Below are positions 54,323-62,035 of a stretch of DNA of 64,000 nt, piece by piece; positions within the stretch are counted from its first letter, which is position 1; each line of letters starts with the position of its first letter. Source of the stretch: an uncultured Pelagibacteraceae bacterium (lineage in GTDB: Bacteria; Pseudomonadota; Alphaproteobacteria; Pelagibacterales; Pelagibacteraceae). The notes below the pieces were generated by a model. The model was given only the letters and a program-made list of their open reading frames with translations, was not told where the DNA came from and ran no database searches. Location of the stretch: NCBI GenBank assembly GCA_902599485.1, contig CACKFP010000002.1, positions 35,308 through 99,307 of the forward strand. The letters are read 5' to 3'. Position numbers and translations under genes: made by a program.

Positions 54323-54960
54323 TGGATTTAAAAAACATTACTATGGATGATCTAAAGCAAAAATTAGCTGCTGTAGATAAAAAAACTTTAATCAAATTTG
54401 GATCTGGTTTTGGAGCAATAATTCTATTTTTAATAATTTACTATGCAATTTTAAATCCAATGGTCAAAGAAAGAAAAGCCAAATACAATGACAAAATAGC
54501 AAAGCAAAACGAAATCTCACAATTTGATAATGAAATAATTAGTTTCAAATCAAGAATTAAGGAAATGAAACCAGATTTTGATAAAACTTCAACTCTATTT
54601 CATTCAAAAGCTGAAGTTGAAGATCTTTATGAAAGTTTAAGTAAGTATGCTGCTGTTAATGGATTGGTAATATCAAAAATTGAAAAGAAAAAACCAAAAC
54701 CTGTGTTTAAACAAGGAGTTACTCAACAAGCAGAAAATAATATTACAAGGGATATGGTTTCTTATTATCAAATACCTGTAGATTATGAAATCAAAGGGAA
54801 TTTTTTAGGTTACATAAAGTTTAAAAGAGCGGTTTCTAGGCAAAATAAAATGTTAAATTTTGACAAAGAGACTATAAGTATAGTACAAAACGATTCAACT
54901 GGAGCGATAATGGCGCAAGGCGAATTAACAATAGTAGGATTACCAGATGAATTTTTTTAA
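54322..54960 (+). CDS. pilO: PilO, type IV pilus inner-membrane platform protein
   Basis: Single N-terminal TM, coiled coil, periplasmic ferredoxin-like pattern; between pilMN and pilP. Confidence 0.88.
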   Translation: MDLKNITMDDLKQKLAAVDKKTLIKFGSGFGAIILFLIIYYAILNPMVKERKAKYNDKIAKQNEISQFDNEIISFKSRIKEMKPDFDKTSTLFHSKAEVEDLYESLSKYAAVNGLVISKIEKKKPKPVFKQGVTQQAENNITRDMVSYYQIPVDYEIKGNFLGYIKFKRAVSRQNKMLNFDKETISIVQNDSTGAIMAQGELTIVGLPDEFF

Positions 54961-55393
54961 AATTCTATTCATCATCATATTTTCTTTTATGGCAAACTTT
55001 GCGTTTGCGGATAATCACGATCAAAAACAAGAAGTCCTAGATGCAGCAAAAGAAATTGTTAAAGAAATGGAAGAAGATGAAGAAGTTCCATTAAATGACC
55101 CCTTTGCAGGAAATGAGGGAACTTCATCTTCAGCAAACATACCACAAGATGAACAAGATAATGAAATGAGTTTATATAATTTTAAATTAGCAGGACTTAT
55201 CTCTGGAAAAGATTATAGTTACATTTCTTTAGTTAATTCTGGTGGAGAAGTTTTAACAATGACTTTGGGCCAATATCTTGGAGAAATACAATTAGTTGAC
55301 CTGAGATTAACAGAGGCAATATTTAAAAAAGATGATGGTAAATTCATGATAATTGATTTTAATAATCAGGTCCGGGAGTCAGATGACTATTAA
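54947..55393 (+). CDS. pilP: PilP-like periplasmic protein
   Basis: Signal peptide; YNFKLAGLISGKDYSYISLVNSGGEVLTMTLGQYLGEIQLVDL resembles the PilP beta domain; position pilO-pilP-pilQ. Confidence 0.85.
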   Translation: MNFFKILFIIIFSFMANFAFADNHDQKQEVLDAAKEIVKEMEEDEEVPLNDPFAGNEGTSSSANIPQDEQDNEMSLYNFKLAGLISGKDYSYISLVNSGGEVLTMTLGQYLGEIQLVDLRLTEAIFKKDDGKFMIIDFNNQVRESDDY

Positions 55394-56936
55394 AAAAATA
55401 TTAACATATTTTGGATTATTATTTTTATTAGTTGTGTTAAATGCTTGTCAAAACTTGAAAAAATATGACAAGCCATTCAAACACAATACACCTCTTATAA
55501 AAAACAAAGATATTGTAAGTAGTGGACAATCAGAAATCGCAAAAACTTTAGAAATGGGTCCTAAACCTATTGAAGGTGATGCAAAAAAACTTGGAAAAAG
55601 AAAAAAAATATCATCTGAGGCACAAAGAAATTACCTAATAATACCTGATGATTATCCATTATTAAAACAAAGAGTTACTCTTAAGTTTAAAAATTTAGAT
55701 TACAAAGAAACTATGAAATTGATGGGTAAAATAGGAGAGATAAATGTACTCGTTGGAGATGAAGTTGCAGGAGCAATATCTGCTGAATTAATTGATGTCC
55801 CATGGGACAAAGCTTTTCAAGCACTTTTAGATATGAAAAACTATGCATCAGATGTTGATGTATCTAGCAACTTAATAAGAGTTCATTCTCCTGAAACGTT
55901 AACAGCACAAGAGACGTATAAGTCTGAAAGAGCACAAGCTGTCAAAAAGAAAGTAGAATTAGAAGATAGTGTTGAACCAATATATTCTGAGATTTTTAGA
56001 CTTTATTATATAACTCCAGCACAAGCTAAACAAACTATTGATGAGCTGTTTACTTCAACAGCAGGTGATAGTTCTTTTACACCAATCCAAATTACCGAAG
56101 AAAAAACAACTCGATCTATAATAGTAAGAGGAAAAGAAAAAGACTTAGATGTGGTTGATAAAGTTATTAAAGAAATAGATATAAGAACAAAACAAGTTTT
56201 AATAGAAGCTTTTATAGTCGAAGCAAATTCTGATTTTGAAAAAGCGCTTGGAACAAGACTGGGTGGATATTATCAAAGAGCTGGTAAAGTTGCTGGTGGA
56301 TTATCAGGTGGAAGCGCTGGGAGTGCTTTAGGTACAGAACCAGGAGGAGCTGCTAATCTTGGAGATGCAACAGATAGTTTAGCAAACTTTGCAATCACAA
56401 ATCCAACAAGTGGTATTGGAATATTAAGAAGAACAGGTTCAGGTGTTTTAAAAGCAGAAATTACAGCATTAGAAAGAATGGGAATGGGTAAAACTATCTC
56501 TAATCCGAAAGTATTCACACTCGATAATCAAGTAGCAACTGTTACCCAAGGTGAGGAAATACCATATGAAGCTCCAGGAGAGGGCGGAGGATCTCAAGTA
56601 TCTTTCAAGGAAGCGGCTCTTAAATTAGAGGTCACTCCAAGCATTATTGGAGATGGAAACGTTTTGTTAAGTATTCAAGTTAATAATGATACACCAAATA
56701 GATCAGTTGCAGGCGATACCCCAGCAGTTAACAAAATGGAAATTGTAACAAAATTATTGGTGGCAGACGGAGATATAGTTGTTATTGGTGGAATTAAAAA
56801 GAACGTTTTATCAAAATCTAAAGACCAACTTCCAGCTATAGGTAATATGCCTGTAATAGGTAATCTCTTTAAAGGGACTGAAAATTCTGATAACCTAGAT
56901 GAACTGTTAGTGTTTATAGCACCAAGAATTTTGTAA
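55383..56936 (+). CDS. pilQ: PilQ-type secretin, predicted lipoprotein
   Basis: LLVVLNAC lipobox; N0/N1 modules; VLIEAFIVEANSDFEKALGTR; secretin core VTQGEEIPYE...FKEAALKLEVTPSI...VVIGGIKKN...LPAIGNMPVIGNLFK. ORF track begins at 55353; ATG at 55383 fits the signal peptide. Confidence 0.93.
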   Translation: MTIKKILTYFGLLFLLVVLNACQNLKKYDKPFKHNTPLIKNKDIVSSGQSEIAKTLEMGPKPIEGDAKKLGKRKKISSEAQRNYLIIPDDYPLLKQRVTLKFKNLDYKETMKLMGKIGEINVLVGDEVAGAISAELIDVPWDKAFQALLDMKNYASDVDVSSNLIRVHSPETLTAQETYKSERAQAVKKKVELEDSVEPIYSEIFRLYYITPAQAKQTIDELFTSTAGDSSFTPIQITEEKTTRSIIVRGKEKDLDVVDKVIKEIDIRTKQVLIEAFIVEANSDFEKALGTRLGGYYQRAGKVAGGLSGGSAGSALGTEPGGAANLGDATDSLANFAITNPTSGIGILRRTGSGVLKAEITALERMGMGKTISNPKVFTLDNQVATVTQGEEIPYEAPGEGGGSQVSFKEAALKLEVTPSIIGDGNVLLSIQVNNDTPNRSVAGDTPAVNKMEIVTKLLVADGDIVVIGGIKKNVLSKSKDQLPAIGNMPVIGNLFKGTENSDNLDELLVFIAPRIL

Positions 56937-58684
56937 TGATAAATATTAGTAGAGAGTCTGAGATTAATTTAATTAATATTCTTATTGATCAGGATATTAT
57001 TTCAGGGAAAGATTTAGTTGAGATTAAAAAAATATCTGGTGAAGGAGAAAAATCTCAATTAGACGCTGTATTTGAGTTAAATCTAACTGATGAAGAAAAA
57101 ATTTTAGATCTTTTAGTAAAAGATCAATCATTAGATGTAGTAGATTTATCCACAGTTTCTGTAACAGACGAACTGAAAGCTATTCTTCCATCTAATTACA
57201 TTAATATGAACTTTATAGCTCCTTTCAAAATTGAGGGAAAGGTATTGCACATAGCAATATCTGATACTTCAAAATTGAGTTTAATGAGAAATTTACGAAC
57301 AATTACAAAAATGGATATTGAACTGCACGCAGCAAAAGTTTCTGATATTTCAAACTTTGTAGATAAATTACTAGCAGACGGTGAAAGAACTATTTCTGAT
57401 ATTAGACAAACCAATGCTGAGAAGACTAAAACATTTGACTACGATGTAGATGATCAAGCAGAAGTTTTAGAAAAACCACCTGAAGAAGATATTGAAGCTA
57501 TAGAAAACGAGTCTGAAGTAATTAAATTTAGTACAGCAGTTGTAGCAGAAGCGATTAAATCAGGAGTTTCAGATATTCATATTGAACCTTATCGATTTAC
57601 ATCAAGAGTTAGGTATAGATTAGACGGAATTTTACAAGAACAAGAACACTTTAAAAAATTTCTTCATTCAAATTATGGAGCTGTGGTTACAAGATTTAAG
57701 ATTATGGGAAAACTAGATATTGCTGAAAGAAGACTTCCTCAAGATGGAGCGATCCCGTTTAAAATTGATGGAAAAGTAGTTGACCTTCGTCTTTCAATTT
57801 TGCCAACCGCAACTAATGAAAGAATAGTTATGAGGGTTTTAAATAAAGATGCAGGAGACATCAGTTTAGAACAACTTAATTTTGAAGAAAACGATTTAAA
57901 AAATTTGAGAAAAGCAATTCATGGCACACAAGGTTTAGTTCTTGTAACAGGTCCTACTGGATCAGGTAAAACAACAACACTTTATAGTATTCTAAAAGAG
58001 GTTTCTAAACCTCACCTAAATATTTTAACTGCTGAAGATCCTGTCGAATATGAATTAGATGGTGTTGGACAAGTTCAAATTAAAGATGATATTGGTTTTA
58101 ACTTTTCTACTGCCCTAAGATCTTTTTTAAGACAAGACCCAGAAATAATTCTAGTTGGTGAGATGAGGGATAAAGAAACGGTGGATATTGGATTAAAGGC
58201 TGCATTAACAGGTCACTTAGTATTTAGCACACTTCACACAAATGATGCACCAAGCACAATAACAAGATTACAAAATATGGGGACACCTGATTATTTGATT
58301 AGTGCAGCTGTCTCATTAGTTTTAGCTCAAAGATTAGCAAGAAAAACTTGTTCAGAATGCAGAGTTCCAGATGAAGATATAACTCCAAAAGCTCTTGCTG
58401 ATCTTGGATTTACAGTGGAACAAGCCTCAAGAGCAAAAGTTCAAAAGGGCAGCGGTTGTCCTAAATGTAAAGATACTGGTTATAAAGGAAGAATGGGTAT
58501 TTATGAAATTTTAAATGTTACAAAACCAATTAAAGAAGCAATTCTAAGAAAAGCAACAACACCAGAACTAAAAGAAATTGCTTCAAATGAAGGTTTTAGG
58601 ACAATGCAAGATATGGGAAGAGAGTTAATTCTCACAGGTGATCTTAATTTTAGAGAGTATGATAGAGTTCTCTCTATGGAGTAG
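56936..58684 (+). CDS. pilB: Type IV pilus assembly ATPase PilB
   Basis: LVLVTGPTGSGKTTTLYSILKE, ILTAEDPVEYELDGVGQVQIKDDIGF, CSECRVP/CPKCKDTGYKGRMGIYEIL tetracysteine motif. Confidence 0.96.
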   Translation: MINISRESEINLINILIDQDIISGKDLVEIKKISGEGEKSQLDAVFELNLTDEEKILDLLVKDQSLDVVDLSTVSVTDELKAILPSNYINMNFIAPFKIEGKVLHIAISDTSKLSLMRNLRTITKMDIELHAAKVSDISNFVDKLLADGERTISDIRQTNAEKTKTFDYDVDDQAEVLEKPPEEDIEAIENESEVIKFSTAVVAEAIKSGVSDIHIEPYRFTSRVRYRLDGILQEQEHFKKFLHSNYGAVVTRFKIMGKLDIAERRLPQDGAIPFKIDGKVVDLRLSILPTATNERIVMRVLNKDAGDISLEQLNFEENDLKNLRKAIHGTQGLVLVTGPTGSGKTTTLYSILKEVSKPHLNILTAEDPVEYELDGVGQVQIKDDIGFNFSTALRSFLRQDPEIILVGEMRDKETVDIGLKAALTGHLVFSTLHTNDAPSTITRLQNMGTPDYLISAAVSLVLAQRLARKTCSECRVPDEDITPKALADLGFTVEQASRAKVQKGSGCPKCKDTGYKGRMGIYEILNVTKPIKEAILRKATTPELKEIASNEGFRTMQDMGRELILTGDLNFREYDRVLSME

Positions 58685-58687
58685 TAA

Positions 58688-59929
58688 ATGTCAGCCGAAA
58701 CTTTTTCATACAAAGGAATATCAGCAGGTAAATATATAGAAGGTGAAATAGAGGCTATCAATCAAGAAGAAGCATCTTTTAAACTTAAAGAACAAAAAAT
58801 AATCATTACTAACTTAACCAAACTTAAAAAGAAAAAGGCTGAAAAAGAAAAGGGCAAAAAAAGCGGCTTTTCTTTTGGTAAGAAAAAAGTCACTCCTGCG
58901 GATGTAATGCTTTTCTCTAAGCAATTTGCGACAATGGTAAAGGCGGGTTTGCCAATTTTAAATGTACTTTCTATGCTTAGAGATCAAATAGAACACCCGA
59001 CTATGAAAGAAATTATTGAAGATATTAGAAAAAGCTTAGAGGGTGGTATTACTTTGTCTAAATGCTTTGAGAAATACCCTAAAATATTTGATAACATTTA
59101 TATAAATTTGATTAAAGCTGGAGAAGCCAGTGGTAAACTTGATGATTTCCTATTAAAATTAGTAGACTCTTTAGAAAAAAGAGAAAAAGTTAAAAAGAAA
59201 ATTAAAAGTGCATTAACCTATCCAGTAGTGATGTTTACTGTTGCAATAACTGTAATGGTGTTCATGTTAATTAAAGTCGTTCCAGTATTTGCAGAAATGT
59301 ATGAAGGAATGGGTGTTGCGTTACCTACCCCAACAGCTGTGATTATGAATGCAAGTAATTTTATGAGAGGTGCTGGCGGACTAACACTTGGAATAGTATC
59401 AATAATAGGTTTTGTGATATTTAAATATACAACAACTAAAATTCCTGCAATTAGATATAGGTGGCACCAACGAGTTCTAAAGATGCCAGTTTTTGGTGAT
59501 ATGATTTTAAAATCATTGATTGCTAGAATTGCATTAATAATGGGTAATCTTAGTGCAGCAGGGGTAAACCTTTTAGAAAGTATAGAAATCGCAAAACAAG
59601 TAAGTAATAATGATGTTGTAACTCAAGCTTTAGAAAATGTAAAAAAAGGAGTTTTCTCTGGGGACACACTTACAAAATTATTTTTAAAAGAACCAGTTTT
59701 TCCACCTACTTTTAGTCAGCTCATTTCTGTTGGTGAGCAAACAGGAAATTTAGATGAAATGTTTACATCTGTATCTTCTTACTATGAAGAAGAATTTGAT
59801 ACAGCGGTTGATAATATGTCCAGTTTAATTGAACCAATCATGATTGTATTTATGGGAACAATGATTGGTGGATTAATGATTGCTATGTATTCACCAATCT
59901 TTAATGTTGGTGCAATTATTGGTGGCTAA
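58688..59929 (+). CDS. pilC: Type IV pilus inner-membrane platform protein PilC
   Basis: T2SF domains: FSKQFATMVKAGLPILNVLSMLRDQ, LIKAGEASGKLD, PVFPPTFSQLISVGEQTGNLDEMF. Confidence 0.95.
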   Translation: MSAETFSYKGISAGKYIEGEIEAINQEEASFKLKEQKIIITNLTKLKKKKAEKEKGKKSGFSFGKKKVTPADVMLFSKQFATMVKAGLPILNVLSMLRDQIEHPTMKEIIEDIRKSLEGGITLSKCFEKYPKIFDNIYINLIKAGEASGKLDDFLLKLVDSLEKREKVKKKIKSALTYPVVMFTVAITVMVFMLIKVVPVFAEMYEGMGVALPTPTAVIMNASNFMRGAGGLTLGIVSIIGFVIFKYTTTKIPAIRYRWHQRVLKMPVFGDMILKSLIARIALIMGNLSAAGVNLLESIEIAKQVSNNDVVTQALENVKKGVFSGDTLTKLFLKEPVFPPTFSQLISVGEQTGNLDEMFTSVSSYYEEEFDTAVDNMSSLIEPIMIVFMGTMIGGLMIAMYSPIFNVGAIIGG

Positions 59930-60357
59930 ACGTTTAAATTTTTAGTTAAAACTAGATGATTAATCCAAGGCTTCTCACCTTCTTTAAAAACAACAGCGTC
60001 CATTATTTGTTGAATAAAAAAAGTTCCTAATCCGCCTGGTTTAATATCATCAATTTTTCTGTGTCTTACATTTTTTTCTTCAACCGGTCTTCCTTTATCA
60101 AAAAAACCAATTTCAAGTTGACCGTTTTCAAGTGAAATTTTAATCTCCATTTTATCATCTGTGTCTTCACCTTGATAAGCATGCTTAACAATATTTTGTG
60201 CTGCTTCTGCTATTGCTAGCACTAACTCATCTTTTAAATCTTGATTAATATTTACTTTTTCAAATACTTCTCTTGAGAATGATCTTACTTCTTTTAAACT
60301 TGATGAACTAACAACAAAATCTCTTTGTTCAGTTATAGATTTTATTGCAACATTCAT
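59926..60357 (-). CDS. RsbW-like anti-sigma/serine kinase (GHKL HATPase)
   Basis: ELVLAIAEAAQNIVKHAY (N-box), GQLEIGFFDKGRP, GGLGTFFIQQIMD (G-box region). Confidence 0.9.
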   Translation of the reverse strand: MNVAIKSITEQRDFVVSSSSLKEVRSFSREVFEKVNINQDLKDELVLAIAEAAQNIVKHAYQGEDTDDKMEIKISLENGQLEIGFFDKGRPVEEKNVRHRKIDDIKPGGLGTFFIQQIMDAVVFKEGEKPWINHLVLTKNLNV

Positions 60358-60360
60358 TTA

Positions 60361-60660
60361 TCAGTCCAAATTTAAAATTTGTTCAAGTTTTGCCATCATA
60401 ATTACTTTGAGAACTGACTTACTAATTTCTTTCAGCACAACTTTCGTTCCAAGTTCAGTTGCTTTTTGGTGACTTTCAATTAAAACTGAGATTCCTGAAG
60501 AGTCCATGTATTGAACTTCTTTTAAGTTAAGATGAACTTCTTTTTTTGCCTCTATTAAAGGCATAATAATTTCTTTTGCTTTCTCGGTTACATCCATATC
60601 TATTTCACCATCAAGGTGAACAGTTGATATATTGCCTTCCTCTGTAACTTTATATGACAT
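60361..60660 (-). CDS. RsbV-like STAS-domain anti-sigma factor antagonist
   Basis: HLDGEIDMDVTEKAKEIIMPLI...LNLKEVQYMDSSGISVLIESHQKA, with candidate phosphoacceptor Ser in YMDSSG; operon with the kinase. Confidence 0.93.
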   Translation of the reverse strand: MSYKVTEEGNISTVHLDGEIDMDVTEKAKEIIMPLIEAKKEVHLNLKEVQYMDSSGISVLIESHQKATELGTKVVLKEISKSVLKVIMMAKLEQILNLD

Positions 60661-60759
60661 AATTATTAATATTTATTAAATTTCCTTGCTAAATCAACAA
60701 AAATGACCCATTTTGATTACAATTGAAGTATAGATATTGCCTTTTAAAAGATATAATTT

Positions 60760-60775
60760 ATATGTATACACATAT
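60760..60775. promoter_or_regulatory. Inverted repeat ATATGT-atac-ACATAT in the pilin/STAS divergent intergenic region
   Basis: Direct reading: atatgtatacacatat, perfect 6-bp arms, 27 nt upstream of the pilin start. Confidence 0.3.
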
Positions 60776-60801
60776 TTTTATTAATTATAGGATCATTACT
60801 T

Positions 60802-61284
60802 ATGAAAAAAAATAATAAAGGATTTACACTTATAGAATTATTGGTTGTTGTAGCAATTATTGGTATTCTTGCAGCAGTAGGAGTTGTTGCATACTCAGGC
60901 TACACATCTGGAGCTAAAAAACAAGCAGCTAAATCAAATCATTCAGCAGTTGTTAAATACATAGCAGCAGAATTACAAAAATGTAATTTAGGAGAGTCAA
61001 CAGCTATGGGAGGCAATCTTACTTGCTCAGGTAAAACTAGAAAAACTGTTAAAGACGCTGCAGCATTAGCATTAGCAGATTTTAAAAACCCATACGATAC
61101 TTCAAAAAAAGCAGTAAGACCGAATACTGGTGATCAGTCATCTAGCTCTGCAAAAGGTGGATATACGAATTTAACTGATAACAGTTCCAGTTCTAACACG
61201 ATAGACGTCAAAACTTGCTTTACAGAAGATAGCGAATGCTCAACATCTGGTAACGTTTCAGAAAATTCTGTCGTATTAGAGTAA
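60802..61284 (+). CDS. pilA: Type IV major-type pilin
   Basis: NNKGFTLIELLVVVAIIGILAAVGVVAYSGY class III pilin signal; Cys-containing C-terminal region. Confidence 0.93.
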   Translation: MKKNNKGFTLIELLVVVAIIGILAAVGVVAYSGYTSGAKKQAAKSNHSAVVKYIAAELQKCNLGESTAMGGNLTCSGKTRKTVKDAAALALADFKNPYDTSKKAVRPNTGDQSSSSAKGGYTNLTDNSSSSNTIDVKTCFTEDSECSTSGNVSENSVVLE

Positions 61285-61305
61285 AAGTTAAAATAGAAAA
61301 TTCTT

Positions 61306-61719
61306 ATGACTTCCAAAAGCTCTGGGTTTACCCTTATTGAGCTTTTGGTAGTTGTAGCAATCCTCGGAATTATAGCTGCTATTGGTATCATGAGTTATAA
61401 TGGATATGTAGGCTCAGCTAAAAAAAGATCTGCTGAGAATGTTATGCAACAAATATCTTTGGGACAAACTGAATATTACTCAGATAATGGAATTTATTAC
61501 AGAAATAGTACTGGCACTTCATGCAATCCTACAAGTTCCACATCAAGCGCAATAGAAACTAATTTATTAGGTGGCACTGATAGTATCACTAGTGAAATGG
61601 GTTACGAATTATGTGTCGCAAATGATGCAACAAATTATAAAGTTTTTGCAAAAGAAAATGGTGGTAATTGTGAAATTACCATGACAGCTTTAGGTACTTT
61701 CGTTAGAACTAATTGCTAA
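61306..61719 (+). CDS. Second type IV pilin (PilE-like)
   Basis: SSGFTLIELLVVVAILGIIAAIGIMSYNGYVGSAKKRSAENVMQQISLGQTEYYSDNGIYY; Cys-bearing C-terminus. Confidence 0.92.
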   Translation: MTSKSSGFTLIELLVVVAILGIIAAIGIMSYNGYVGSAKKRSAENVMQQISLGQTEYYSDNGIYYRNSTGTSCNPTSSTSSAIETNLLGGTDSITSEMGYELCVANDATNYKVFAKENGGNCEITMTALGTFVRTNC

Positions 61720-61726
61720 ATATCTA

Positions 61727-61972
61727 ATGAACTATCAAGAAATTTTAGAGAAAGTAAAAGTAGTATTTTCGGGTGGATTACCAAAAAATGTTAAAATTTA
61801 TTTAACTATAAGTTTAGCTTGGATAATTTTTATTGGATATTTAACATGGTGGAATGGATTAAAAAGTCCAATGCTAGACAAAAGCTTTAGATGGGATGAA
61901 TGGTTTTGGTTCGGAATAGTCCCGGCTGTATCACCTTATATTTTCTACTATATTTGGAAGAAAAAAGAATAA
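61727..61972 (+). CDS. Small Trp-rich membrane protein
   Basis: 81 aa, two hydrophobic segments, seven Trp; 7 bp after pilin 2. Confidence 0.7.
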   Translation: MNYQEILEKVKVVFSGGLPKNVKIYLTISLAWIIFIGYLTWWNGLKSPMLDKSFRWDEWFWFGIVPAVSPYIFYYIWKKKE

Positions 61973-61981
61973 TAACCTATT

Positions 61982-62010
61982 TTGAGCATCAATAATCTAT
62001 GATGTATACT
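61982..62010 (+). promoter_or_regulatory. Candidate sigma-70-type promoter for the amt-PP2C gene
   Basis: TTGAGC - 17 nt - TATACT, 25 nt before the ATG at 62036; GAGG Shine-Dalgarno at 62027-62030. Confidence 0.5.
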
Positions 62011-62035
62011 TTTTTATAATAACTTAGAGGAAAAA

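Noticed and set aside
56273-56518. Minus-strand ORF inside pilQ (also 57196-57414 in pilB and 58501-58761 across pilB/pilC)
   Set aside because: Antisense to well-supported pilus genes; no independent evidence.
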